Counted from the first letter of the stretch, positions 32,026 to 42,100 are shown. The stretch: DNA of 64,000 nt from Sarcophilus harrisii (GCF_902635505.1 NC_045430.1:29283564-29347563), one strand, 5' to 3'. A program made the numbers and translations. The notes: generated from the sequence alone by a model not told the origin.

Positions 32026-32941
32026 GAAATAAGAACTTGATATCAAAGCCTAGGTCAGGGCAGTCAGCAAATATTAAATAAGCTTTGGGGTTACCAAAAA
32101 AAAAAAAAAAAAAAAAAAGCAAAAACCAGTTCCTATTTTTTAGAAGTTCACAGAGTAATGTGGGATACAACATATAAACAACTATGTACAAATAAGTTGG
32201 AGAAAATCAATAGCAGGAAGGTGACAACATTAAGAGGGACAGCTTAGGAATGTTTTGCTATTCTAATTGAATATTAGCCAATAGAAAAAGAGAATTAAGA
32301 TAGCAGTAAGTATAAATCAATATTTTGTTAAGGAAGGAGGTTGGGGAAGGAAAGGAAGTAATGTGTCTCTCAAACAATTGTCAAACTTCCTCTTGGTGTA
32401 ACTTGGAATTCTCATTGAACCATTTATTTCTGATTCAATTATTAAAGTGGGAATGGTTGAGATTCTTATTGTGTTTTTCACGTGGTGTGTTATGTTCTTT
32501 AAGTATTTGTCATTGCTTAGGTTTTCCTTTCCTAGCCTCAGTCAGCAAGCCTTCTTCCACTCAATTCTATCATCCCCTCTTTGCCATTGTAAGATTTCTT
32601 TTAACTTTATGCTTTTATCCTTGTTAGTGGGAAACCAAATAGGGTCATTTTCATACAATTTTTCCATTTTCACTCTGTAGGTCATTCTAGAGGAAAATGA
32701 GCATTAAAAAAAAGTCACTCCTAAAAAAAAGGGAAAAAAATATCACTTCAATAAAGACTGTTTGGAACAGGAGCTGTTGTTGAGCTTGTATCTATGTCTA
32801 TATAAAACAAAGTGGAAAACTGAAATAGGATTTTTAAAAGGTCAGTTACCTGGATGTTCCAGGCAAAAACCCTTAATTTTTAGTCTCATCTACACAATTA
32901 TTTTCATCTGTCCTCTTTAGGCTGGCTTCTCTTTTTTTGTT
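32026..32941. other. No gene or clear repeat recognised
   Basis: An A24 run lies at 32,095-32,118. A 100-codon open frame at 32,325-32,627 has no splice or start context and no motif I know. Confidence 0.45.
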
Positions 32942-33325
32942 TCTCTTCAATAGTATTTTATTTTTTTAATTACATGTAATGATAGTTTTCAACATTCATT
33001 TTTGTAAGATTTTGAGTCTCAAATTTTTCTCCCTCCCTTATCTCTCCCCTCTCCAAGACAGCAAGCAATCTGATATATATATAACACATGTACAATCATT
33101 TTAAACTTATTTCCATATTTGTCATGCTGTGAAAGAAAAAATCAGAACAAAAGGGAAAAACCATGAGAAAGAAAAAACAAACAAAAAAAGAAAAGGAGAA
33201 AATACTATGTTTTGATCTGCATTCAGTCCCTCCCCAGATGTCATTTTCTACTCCAAATCTATTGGAATTGTCTTGGATCATTGTATTGATGAGAATAAAG
33301 TCTATCATCACATAATTATGCACAA
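32942..33325 (-). mobile_element. L1 3' end (reverse)
   Basis: CTTCAATAGTATTTTATTTT, CCTCTCCAAGACAGCAAGCA, an A-rich block, then CTCCAAATCTATTGGAATTG. Same family as 25.19 and 57.69 kb. Confidence 0.9.
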
Positions 33326-33354
33326 GGAAGAAAAGGAACCTAGTAGGGTTATAG

Positions 33355-33945
33355 CTTTGGTGGGAGAAGGGACCTCAGAAGCCATCTAATTAACTCCTTC
33401 ATTTTATAGATGAGGGAACTGAGGTTCAGCAAAAAGAAGTTACTTGTCCAATCAATTAGGGATTTGGGAAGGAAGGAAGCAGATAGTGAAAAGGAACAAA
33501 TGTTAGAATAATTTTTTTCACTTTGCCTTGGCAGATCCCACCTGATATTAATATTAGATTTCCTGCTCATTATTTCTGTCTATTTCCCTTCCCACGATTG
33601 TAGCAGTGGAGTTCCTTTGGTACTTTCCCTTACTTCTAGCATTTAGTTAAAAAGTCATATTCACAGATGGTATAGAATAGAAGAGATTTTAGAGGTTATT
33701 CTCCTTCCCACCCCACCCCCCAATTTTACAGATGAGCAAATATGTTAAACAACTCACCAGAAATAGTAAATGGGAAAGGCAGGGGTACAGAGTTAGAAGG
33801 GACCTTCAAGATAATTGAATCATTTTAGAGAGGAAGTATCTTAAGTTCAGGCAGGGAGTGATTTACTCAAGTAGATAGTAAAGTTGGAGGGGGGAATGGA
33901 ATCCGAGTCTTCCTGTCTGCAAGTACATTGTTCTCTCCTCTACAC
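33355..33945 (-). repeat. Three MIR/THER1-type fragments (reverse)
   Basis: Separate matches lie at 33,355-33,445 (AGAAGGGACCTCAGAAGCCA, GATGAGGGAACTGAGGTTCA), 33,700-33,780 (TTTTACAGATGAGCAAATAT) and 33,790-33,945 (GTTAGAAGGGACCTTCAAGA, GAATCCGAGTCTTCCTGTCT). Confidence 0.6.
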
Positions 33946-34395
33946 TTTAAGGTCTTAAGACTCCATATGCAGCCCTCTTTCTGTTCCACAAAAGGTCATT
34001 TGAATGATGCTACTTTTATGTTATCCTTCACATTCATCCCTTCATCTCTTTTCTCATTATCTCCATCTCAGAAACACCTGTGGTTTATAATAATATTCTT
34101 GGGAGTTTTCCTCATTTCTTCCCTTTCCCCCCCCCAAACTGTCTCTCATGCCATTGCCAGACAACGTTTCTAAAAAGTACATCTTTCCATGGTACTACTC
34201 TGCTAAAAAAAAATGAATGGTGGCTTAAGATCCTTTGTCTGAGGTTCCATACACCTTGAGGATGCAATCACTTTTCAGCCTTATCTCATTTTAGTGCTTT
34301 CAACAGACTTGATTGGAGCCAAACAAAATCATTCTCTGACCCCTCCTAACATACCCTGAATCCTTTCTCCCCAAATACTTTATATTCTTCAATTA
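33946..34395 (+). repeat. Possible L2/CR1-type LINE remnant
   Basis: The order of pyrimidine-rich text, CATGCCATTGCCAGACAACG and TTCCATGGTACTACTCTGCT is reminiscent of L2/CR1, but matches are weak. Confidence 0.3.
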
Positions 34396-34399
34396 TATC

Positions 34400-34640
34400 T
34401 TATTCTTGGTGATGCCATTTGGGGTTTTCTTGGCAAAGATACTAGAGTGATTTGCCATGTTCTTTTCCAGATCATTTTATAGATAAGGAAAATGAGGGAA
34501 ATAGGCTTAAGTGACTTGCTCAGGTGTGAGGCCAGATTTGAACTCAGGGAGATGAGTTTCCCTTATCCCTGACCTGGTACTCTACTATGGATGGATCTAC
34601 TACTCTATCTTCTGTGTCACTTAGTTGCCCATATCTTAGC
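34400..34640 (-). mobile_element. MAR1-type SINE (reverse)
   Basis: GATGCCATTTGGGGTTTTCT, GGCAAAGATACTAGAGTGAT, GAGGCCAGATTTGAACTCAG, ending at TGTGTCACTTAGTTGCCC. A 15-20 bp stretch with ACTCTACTATGGATGGATCT looks locally duplicated. Confidence 0.9.
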
Positions 34641-34784
34641 TTAGGTTCTTCCATTGCTCTTTCTTCCCCTGTTGAATTTTCCTGCCCATTCTTTAAAATC
34701 CAAAATCATATACAACTACCCTCACTTTCATTGATTTCCCTTTTTATTAACTATAATTTTTAAAAGAAAGAACTCCAGATACTT

Positions 34785-34880
34785 TTAGTTGTTTGGGCTG
34801 GTAAATAGAATAGGGTTGGGATTGGTGCTAGGGAAAGTGTGATCTCAAAGGGGAAGCTGGTTACTTTCAACTTCATGAAG
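34785..34880 (+). repeat. Local direct-repeat family, copy D (weak)
   Basis: TTTAGTTGTTTGGGCTGGTA and GCTAGGGAAAGTGTGATCTC line up with TTTAGTTTCTGTGGCTGGCA and ACTAGAGAAAATGGGATCTG of copy B. It is more diverged than copies A-C. Confidence 0.4.
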
Positions 34881-35004
34881 AACTTTGTTAAGCCCAAAGC
34901 TAATGCTTTTATGCAATATTAAAATGATGGCTCTCTGTGTTTGTATTTTTCTTTCCACTAAACTATACACTCCAAGGAGATTAGGAATCTTAACACACTG
35001 CCTA

Positions 35005-35105
35005 ACAATACTTATTAAATGCTTACTATGTGCACTAGGCCAGTGGGGCTACAGACATTTAAAAATGTGACAATTCCTATTCTCAAAAAACTGACATTGA
35101 AGTAC
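35005..35105 (-). repeat. L2 3'-end fragment (reverse)
   Basis: ACTTATTAAATGCTTACTAT, GTGGGGCTACAGACATTTAA and CCTATTCTCAAAAAACTGAC. Confidence 0.65.
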
Positions 35106-35223
35106 TTATTTATTCATTCTATAGTAAGTTGAGAGCTAAAAGGGATGGGCTTTAGAAATTAGACTAAATACTTTATTCCACGGATGAGGAAACTGAGGCA
35201 CAATGTGGCAAAATGACACGCAA

Positions 35224-36070
35224 TTTTTGTTCTTCTTCCCAGGTTATTTATACCTTCTAAATCCAATTCTCCCTGAGCAACAAGAAAACTGTTCGGTTCT
35301 GCACACAAATATTGTATCCAAGATCTACTGTAATCTATTTAACATGTATAGGACTGCTTGCCGTCTTTGGGGAGAGGGTGGAGGGAGGGAGGGGAAAAAT
35401 CGGAAGAGAAGTGAGTGCAAGGGATAATGTTGTAAAAAATTGCCCTGGCATAGGTTCTGTCAATAAAATTAATAATTTAATTAATTATTAATTAATATAA
35501 TTAATAATATATAATAAATAATATACCCTGTCATAGGTTCTGTCAATAAAATTAATAATTTAATTAATTATTAATTAATATAATTAATAATATAAAATAA
35601 ATAATATACCCTGGCATAGGTTCTTTCAATAAAATTAATAATTTAATTAATTATTAATTAATATAATTAATAATATATAATAAATAATATGCACTGGCAT
35701 AGGTTCTGTCGAGAAAATTAATAATTTAATTAATTATTAATTAATATAATTAATAATATATAATAAATAATATACCCTGGCATGGGTTCTGTCAATAAAA
35801 TTAATAATTTAATTAATTATCAATTGATATAATCAATTATATAAATTAATAATTTAATTAATTATTAATGAATAATATAAATTAATAATTTGACTAATTA
35901 TTAATCAATAGAATTAATAATATAAATTAGTAATTTTATTAATTAATAATATATTAATATAAATTAATAATTTAATTAATTATCAATTAATACAATTAAT
36001 AATATATAATGACATAAATTAATAATTTAAAAAATAAAATAAAATAAAAACCCACATAAAGTTATTAAAA
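35224..36070 (+). mobile_element. L1 3' end expanded by an internal minisatellite
   Basis: An L1 3' UTR (CTGTTCGGTTCTGCACACAA, GGACTGCTTGCCGTCTTTGG, GTGAGTGCAAGGGATAATGT) leads into the repeat array. The array ends in AAAGTTATTAAAAAAAA, the expected L1 terminus. Target-site duplications AAAATGACACGCAA (35,210-35,223) and AAAATGACATGCAA (36,071-36,084) enclose the whole 847 bp, so the array arose inside the inserted L1. Confidence 0.85.
35443..36010. repeat. 83-bp minisatellite seeded by an L1 tail
   Basis: The unit starts CCCTGGCATAGGTTCTGTCA (L1 3' end) and continues as an AT-only stretch of AATTAATAATTTAATTAATT type. Unit starts lie at 35,443, 35,526, 35,609, 35,692 and 35,775, exactly 83 bp apart. 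From about 35,820 to 36,010 only shorter, less regular AT repeats continue. Confidence 0.95.
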
Positions 36071-36194
36071 AAAATGACATGCAAAAGTGGATAGAACAGG
36101 CCTTCTGATGTCAAATCTATTGATTTTCTCTACCATATTTTCTGTCCTTCCGATCATCCAACAAGTATTTATCAACTACAGTTAAAACTGATTT

Positions 36195-36385
36195 GGAGCA
36201 TAGCAGTAAAAACCTTCTAGCGATTAGGATCTGGGTAGTTCTCAACTTGGAGTCTGGTTCTAGCACTGACAATCTGCTGCAATTGGAACAAATCACTAAT
36301 ATTCTCTGCACCTCAATTTCCAGCTGTGTAAAATGTGGTCCTTTCCACATCTGAGGTCCTTTCCAGCTCTGTATCTATGGCAGAA
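36195..36385 (+). repeat. MIR/THER1-type SINE
   Basis: GCACCTCAATTTCCAGCTGT core and CATCTGAGGTCCTTTCCAGC with TCTGTATCTATGG end. Confidence 0.7.
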
Positions 36386-36394
36386 TGAGTCTGA

Positions 36395-36490
36395 GACTTG
36401 TTAGTCCCTGAACATCAGGGATCATGTCAGTCACACAGGCACCCTAAGGTGCTTACGAAGTGCTTAATTAATGCACGCTGATTGATAGTT
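36395..36490 (+). repeat. L2 3'-end fragment
   Basis: CATCAGGGATCATGTCAGTC and GTGCTTAATTAATGCACGCT. Confidence 0.55.
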
Positions 36491-36759
36491 GATATTGTAT
36501 AGGCACAGGGACTAAATCATTGGTGAGGCGGGCACATTATCTCCACTTTAGAGTGTTGAGAGTTTCCTAGAGAATTGGGAGTTTTGTGGCATTTGTTCAG
36601 GGTCATACAGCAAGTATGAGCTACTTATTATGTGAATATTAATAAAGGCTTGTTGTTAATTAGCATAAATGAATATTCTGGGAGTGCTTTTTCCATCAGC
36701 CCAACCCAGAGGCTTTGCTCCCAACAAGGAAAACCTCTTCCCCACTGGGAGCCCGTGTT

Positions 36760-36915
36760 GGTCAGTAAAAGGGGCCCTAGATTTGGAGGCAGAGCCTGTG
36801 GGTTTTAGCCGAAATGCTTCTAGGGCCTTGGGCCACTTCGCCTCACCAATTGTAAATGAAAGGGTTGAACTCTATGGCCTCCATCCTACCAGTTTTAAGA
36901 TTACAATTCTGGGAC
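36760..36915 (+). repeat. MIR/THER1-type SINE
   Basis: AAAAGGGGCCCTAGATTTGG, GCCTTGGGCCACTTCGCCTC and GGGTTGAACTCTATGGCCTC are a forward MIR with its marsupial-type end. Confidence 0.7.
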
Positions 36916-36932
36916 CCCTATAGACGGTCATT

Positions 36933-37200
36933 TAACTTCTCTGAGCCCCGGTTCCCCAATCTGTAATTTTCTCGGTCACGTTACGGCCTTTGGAGACCCT
37001 GCCGGCTTTCCGATGAACATCCTGTGACCCCTTTGCGAGAAGCCGCGTAACTTCCCTCGGCCTCAGTTTCCCACCCTGTAAAATGAAGGGTTTGTGTCAT
37101 CCGGCTGCTGGATGGAGACCCTGCCAGCCCCAAGACCCTGCACAACCTAACTTCTTTAAGTTCCGGTTTCCCCGTCTGTAGAATGAGCGATTGGGGCCTC
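36933..37200 (+). repeat. Three MIR-core segments in tandem, about 100-115 bp apart
   Basis: TAACTTCT/TAACTTCC followed by CGGTTCCCC / CAGTTTCCC / CGGTTTCCCC and CTGTA(A/G)AAT recur from 36,933, 37,048 and 37,148. The first two also share TGGAGACCCTGCC(G/A)GC at 36,991 and 37,113. This suggests local duplication of a MIR-derived segment rather than three separate insertions. It abuts the CpG island. Confidence 0.5.
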
Positions 37201-37499
37201 GTGCGTTTTATTAGAAACTGGTTCCCTCCCGGGCCCGGACGCCGGTTCCGATCTGTAAGGGGGGCGGGGCGGGCTCCGCAACCCCGGGAGCTCTCCTGGC
37301 CGGAGTGTACCGAGATCTCGCTGGAGCCGGCAGCAAATGCGGCGCTGGGGGCGGGGCGCGCCCGTCTCCCTGGAGACCGCCCCGCCCCTCCCTCCTGCTC
37401 CAAGGCCGCGGCCGCTAGGGGTCGCGCTGGTCGCGGCTGTCCCGCTTGGGCTCCCGAGGCCGCGGCAGCTGGTTGGTTCGTTTCCCTCCTCCCCCGCCC

Positions 37500-37848
37500 C
37501 CCCCCACGCTCCCCGCCCTCGCGCCGGGCGGGGGGAGCAGGCGGAGGCGTCGGTCCGTCGGTCGGCGCAGTGCGAACGCGGCCCACGACGCGGGGCCGGA
37601 GCGCAGCCCGGAGCTGACGCCGCCCGCCGGAGCCGCCGGAGCCGCGCCCGCGCTGCTCGGCACCCGAGCCCAGCCCGCCGCCGCAGCCGTTGCCCGCCGC
37701 CCGGCCGCTCTCGGCCGCCCTGGGGCCATGTTGGGCCGGGGGCTCCGCTCGGCGTGACTCGGGGGCCGAGGCCGCCCCCGCCGGAGAGCCCGGACAGCCG
37801 TCGGGGCCGCCCGCCCCCCTTCCTGTCTCCAGCGCCCGGGCTCGGCTG
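37500..37848 (+). other. Putative untranslated first exon (5' end not defined)
   Basis: The 3' border is set by a consensus donor CGGCTG|GTAAGTAG at 37,848/37,849 in the CpG-island core. The 5' border is a guess, since CpG promoters often have dispersed starts. The only ATG in the last 120 bases opens a 9-codon frame that closes before the donor, so the exon looks like 5' UTR. I do not recognise the gene. The intron that follows exceeds 26 kb in this window. A long non-coding RNA is also possible. Confidence 0.6.
37728..37757 (+). other. Short upstream ORF in the first exon
   Basis: ATG at 37,728 with G at -3 encodes MLGRGLRSA and stops at TGA (37,755-37,757), entirely within the putative exon. 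If the transcript includes it, it could reduce translation of the main ORF. Whether it is translated is unknown. Confidence 0.4.
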
Positions 37849-38079
37849 GTAAGTAGGAGGTCCGCGCGGCCTCGGGAGGCAGTGCCGGGGCTGGGGCCGC
37901 AGGCCCGCGGGCTCGCCTCTTTTTGTTCGCCGCCGCCGCCGCCGCCGCTCCGAGCAGGATCCGCAGCCGGGCGGCCACCCGGCATTTCCGGGGGCGGGGG
38001 CGGGGTGGAGCCGGGGCGGCCGCCTGTCTGTCGGCTCCTCGGTCTGTCCGGTCGGGCCCCGGACTCGGGGCCGTTTTCT

Positions 38080-38640
38080 TTCTCCTCCTTGCCGTCCTGC
38101 CCTGTTCTCCAGGGGTCTGGTCTTGCCCTTGCCTTGGCTCTCTTTCTTCCCATTTCCTTCTTTTCCCTTCGCCTAGCTCTTGTCTTGTCCTTTTTCTTTT
38201 CCCTTTCTTTTCTTTCCTGTCTCGTCCCTCTTTCTTTCCCTTCCCTTCTCTATCTCTGCCTGTCTTTTCCGACCTTTCCTTTTTTCTCCTTCCTCTCCCT
38301 GTCGTGTCCCTTTGCCTTCCCTTCCTCTGGGTCTCATCTTTTCCTTTCCCTTTCCTTCTCTGTCTTGTCCCTGTTCTTCCCTCTTTTGTCCCTTTCCCTT
38401 CCCTTTGCCTGGGTCTTGTTTTTGCCTTCCCTTTTTTGCCCCTTTCCGTTCCCTTTCTTACCCCCTTTCCCTTCCCCACTGGCAGTCTTTCCCTTTCTTT
38501 CTCTTCTCTGTCTGACCCTTTCCATTTCTTTTCCGCGTTTCCCTTTCCAGTCCCTTCCTTGTTTCTCCTGTCCGTTTCCTTTTCCCGGGCCCTTTCCTTC
38601 TCTCTCTCTTTCCCTGTCACTTTTCCTGGCCCCGTTCTCC
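38080..38640 (+). repeat. Long polypyrimidine tract in intron 1
   Basis: About 550 bp of almost pure C/T with CCCTTT, TTTCC and CTTTTC motifs, broken by scattered CTGTCTTGTCC-like units. The minus strand reads as Lys/Arg/Glu-rich frames over 190 codons long and the plus strand as Ser/Phe/Pro-rich frames; both are by-products of composition. Such tracts can form triplex (H-DNA) structures. Confidence 0.9.
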
Positions 38641-38647
38641 CTCCCCC

Positions 38648-38715
38648 GCCTCAGTTTCCTCTATAAAATGAGAGGTTTGGACCAGATGATCCCTCAGGTC
38701 CCCACTCTTAAGTGC
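38648..38715 (+). repeat. MIR/THER1-type 3' fragment
   Basis: CCTCAGTTTCCTCTATAAAA, TGAGAGGTTTGGACCAGATG and ATCCCTCAGGTCCCCACT match the marsupial MIR end. Confidence 0.75.
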
Positions 38716-38779
38716 CGGTTCCTAACGTCCTTCCTTGCCTTGCCTCCCCTACCCCTGCGGCTGCCACCTCCTCTTCCTT

Positions 38780-38815
38780 CTTCCGTCTCCCCCCTCCCCC
38801 CCCCCCCCGGGGACG
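38780..38815. repeat. Poly-C run
   Basis: Runs of six to thirteen C flanked by GGGG; the complementary strand could form a G-quadruplex. Prone to sequencing and assembly error. Confidence 0.85.
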
Positions 38816-39189
38816 TGGGGAGGTGTCCCCCCGGTGGGGCGGAGGAGGGGCTGGAGAGGCCCCCAGCCCGCTATCGCTGGCCTCCCAGAGGAGGTGGAGG
38901 AGGGGGCGGCTGGGCCGAGGCGGAGGCAGGGGAAGAAAGGAAGTGGCAGCGCCGGCCCCTGGGGACCCGAGAGCTCCCTGGTCTCCGGAGGAGGAAAGGG
39001 GGTGGAGGGGAGTGCGCTTCCAGCTCTTGGGAGACAGGAGAAGGTGGGGAAGGAGGAGGAAGGACCCAGACAAAGCTGAAGGCCACCCGTGGGCTCTGGG
39101 CCCTGGCCCAGGCAGGAGGAGGCTGAGGGACACCTAAGAAACTGCGGAGGAAGAGAGCCATGTGGTGCCGGAACATCCAGATCTGCTGC

Positions 39190-42100
39190 CGTTACTTTTT
39201 ATTTTTTAAGCGCCAGTGTTTTATAAAAGCTCTATATTTCCTCTTTACCCTCCCACGCACTGACACATTCGTTCTCATCTGGACTTTTCCTCTTTTTTTT
39301 CCTTCTTCCTATTTCTGTTCTCACCCACTCCTTGGATGAACAGAATTTTTGCCTCCAGAGCTTTAGGTTAGTTAATGACAGACAGGATGCTTGTGCTTGT
39401 ACTGACCCCGAAATGCTGTGAACTCTTCTCTCCTCCTCCCACCTCTTCCTTTTTGAGGTCTGTGATATCACATGGACTCGATATAGGTTGTAGAGCGGAC
39501 ATAAGCAAAACATAACTGCCATATTAGTCATATTGTGAAAGAAGATACAGACCAAAAGAAAAAAAAACAAGAAAAATAAAGTTTAAAGTAATAGTATGCT
39601 TCAATTGGTATTCAGATACCATCAGTTCTTTCTTTGGGGATGGATAGCATTTTTTTATAAATCCTTCAGAGTTGCTTTGGATCATATTGCTGAGAATAGC
39701 TTAAGTCATTCACAGCTGATCATCTTATAATATTGCTGTTACTTTGCACATAGTACATTTCATTTTGTATTAGCCCACGTTAAGTCCAGGGTTTTCTGAG
39801 AGCATCCTGCTCATCGTATCTTTTAACACAATAGTATTCTATCACAATCACACAACACAATTTGTTTAGCTGTTCTCCAATTGAGGGCATGCCCCCAATT
39901 TCCAGTTTCCCTGCTACCAGAAAAGAGCTGCTATAAATATTTCTGTATGTATAGGTCCTTTTTTCCCTTTGGTTTTTAATCTCTTCTTGTATGCAGAGCT
40001 AGTGGTGGCACTGCTCTGCACAAAGGATATGCATAGTTTTATAGCTCTTGGGGCATATCTCCAAATTGCTCTAAAGAATGGTTGAATAAGCCCACAGCTC
40101 CACCAACAATGCGTTTATGTCTCATTTTCCCCACATCCCCCTGACATGTCATTCTCCTGTTTTTATTAGCCAATGTAATAGGTGTTAGGTAGTGCCTCAG
40201 AATTGTTTCAAATTTGCATTCCTCCAATCAGTAGTGATTTAGAGCATCTTTTCATGGCTATACATAACTTTTTCTTCACTTCATCTGAAAACTGTTTATA
40301 TCTCTTGATCATCATTTGGGAAATGATGCCTATTTTAATATATTTGGCTCAGTTCACTATATATATTTGAGAAATGAGGCATTTATTAGGGAAACTTGCT
40401 TCAGATATTTTTTCAGTTTTGGTTGCTAAATGCATTTCTCCCCTACCCTCCCATTTATTCTATTCTTTCTCTTCTTTCACCTTATCCCTCCTCAAAAGTG
40501 TTTTGCTTCCGATTGTGCTCAGCCCACAAAAGTTTATCCTCCAACTGCCCAATAATGAGAAAGTTTTTTATAAGTTACAAATATCAACTTCCCATGTAGA
40601 AATGTAAACAGTTAACCTTAAGTCTCATGACTTTTTCATTCCCGTTTACCTCTGTGTCTTTTGAGTCTTGTATTTGAGAGTCAAATTTTCTATTCAGCTC
40701 TAGTCTTTTTATTAAGAATGTTTCTATTTCATTGACTGTCCATTTTTCTACCCCTCCCCCCTCCCAAGGATTATATTCAGTTTTGCTGGGTAGGTGATTC
40801 TTTGCTGTAATCCTAATTACTTTGCCCACCAGAGTATCATGTTCTAAAGCCCTCAGATCCCTTAAAGTAGAAGCTGCTAAATCTTGTGTTACCCTGACTG
40901 CGGCTTCACGATGTTTGAATTGTTTTCTTTCTGGCTGCTTGTAATCTTTTCTCCTTGACCTGGGAGCTCTGGAATTTGGCTGTAATATTCCTGGGAGTTT
41001 TCGTTTTGCCATCTCTTTTCAGGAGGTGATGTGAGTCAATGCTTTCAATTTTTATTTTATTCTTTGGTTCTAGAATATTAGGTCAGTTTTCCTTGGTAAT
41101 TTCTTGAAAGATGATATTCTTGGGCTCTTTTTTTTGTTCATGGCTTTCAGTTAGTCCATTAATTTTTAAATTATCTCTCCCTTATGTTTTCCGGTTACTT
41201 GTTTTTCCATTGAGATTTCAAGTTGTCTTCTATTTTTTAATTGTTTGGTTGTATTTTTTTCTTGATTAATACCTTTTTAAAAAAAATTTTTTAAAGGAAT
41301 TATTTTCTTCAGTGAATTTTTGGTACCTCCTTTTCCATTTGGGCAATTCTGCTTTTCAAAGCATTCTCCTTGTTGTTGTTTTTTTTTTTTGTTTTGTTTT
41401 GTTTTGTTTTGTTTTGGTACCTCTCTTACCATTTGGCCTAGACTGTTTTTCAGTGTTATTTTTTTCAGTATTTTTTGTGTCTTTACCAAGTTGTTTTTTC
41501 ATGATTTTTTTTTTTTTTGCATCACTCTCAATTCTCTTCCCAATTTTTCTTTTATTTCTCTTACTTGATTTTCAGAATCAGTTTCGAACTCTTCTTTGTT
41601 CTGAAAGCAATTCATATTTTTCTTGGAGACCTGTATGTTGGAACCTCCATTTCTCTTCTTGTGAGTGTATGTTTTGACTTTCCTGTTTGTTCATTTGCCC
41701 AGCTGAAATATTGACATTTAACTCTTTGTTAAACTAGGGCTCCGCTTCCAAGGTGGAAAGTGCACTGTTGCAAATTTCAGAGATTTTGTGTAGCAGTTTT
41801 TAGAGAAATTTTTAGGGACCTGAAAGTTTTCAGTTTTTCTAAGCTGGTATGATCAGCTAGACAGCTATCAGGTAGAGGTGTTTGTATTCCTGCTGGCGTA
41901 TCGTCTGGTCTGTCAGGGACCCCAAATTCTCTCTTGTTTCCTGGAACTCTGCTGAAAGTCCCTGATCCACTGTGGTTGCAAGCAAGTACTAGTGTTCCTC
42001 CTTGCCATGGGACTGCCACCTAGGACTTTGACTCAGATGTGAGTATGGGCAAAGCAACAGAGTTCAGTCTCCAGTGCCAGCAGAGATCCCTGTAATCTCT
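39190..42100 (-). mobile_element. L1 (reverse), about 2.9 kb, internally deleted
   Basis: Read on the minus strand from 42,100: the 5' region (to about 41,700), then ORF1. In frame at about 41,010-40,900 is KTKTPRNITAKFQSSQVKEK followed by RLQAARKK, matching the L1 ORF1 C-terminal domain. QRITYPAKLNIIL near 40,800 matches its YPAKL motif but in another frame, so ORF1 is frameshifted. From about 40,370 the end of ORF2 and the 3' UTR follow to AAAAAATAAAAAGTAA at about 39,190. Most of ORF2 is missing. It lies just inside intron 1. Confidence 0.8.

Larger units (their letters stand above)
35120..36135 (-). repeat. MIR-type SINE split by an L1 insertion
   Basis: The left part (35,120-35,223: GAGAGCTAAAAGGGATGGGC, GGATGAGGAAACTGAGGCAC) and the right part (36,085-36,135: TTCTGATGTCAAATCTATTG) are one reversed MIR. 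The L1 between them has a target-site duplication that lies in the MIR. Confidence 0.65.
37180..39180 (+). promoter_or_regulatory. CpG-island promoter
   Basis: The window is otherwise AT-rich. Here G+C rises sharply and CpG dinucleotides are dense, especially at 37,230-38,060 and 38,780-39,010. GC boxes are visible (GGGGCGGGGCGGG at about 37,261, GGGGCGGGGC near 37,350, CCCCGCCCC at 37,381, GGGGGCGGGGGCGGGG near 37,990). There is no TATA box in a sensible place. CCATGTTGG at 37,726 fits a reversed YY1-type site. The strongest splice donor reads on the plus strand, so transcription to the right is favoured; divergent transcription is possible. Confidence 0.85.

Noticed and set aside
35443-36010. 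Regularly spaced repeats as a CRISPR-like array
   Set aside because: The units are contiguous 83-bp tandem repeats without variable spacers, in a vertebrate genome, and come from an L1 tail.
36981-38620. Long minus-strand open frames (390 and 401 codons) and overlapping plus-strand frames in the CpG island
   Set aside because: They overlap in several frames on both strands, are dominated by Arg/Gly/Pro/Ala or Lys/Arg/Glu, and follow from high G+C and the pyrimidine tract. No domain, and they run through the splice donor.
37690-39126. 478-codon plus-strand open frame
   Set aside because: Crosses the GTAAGT donor and translates the C/T tract into Ser/Phe/Pro/Leu. Stop codons are rare there only because the DNA lacks A.
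40584-41012. 142-codon minus-strand open frame starting MAKRKLPG
   Set aside because: It is an alternative frame over L1 ORF1. The true ORF1 C-terminal text (TPRNITAKF, QAARKK) reads in another frame.
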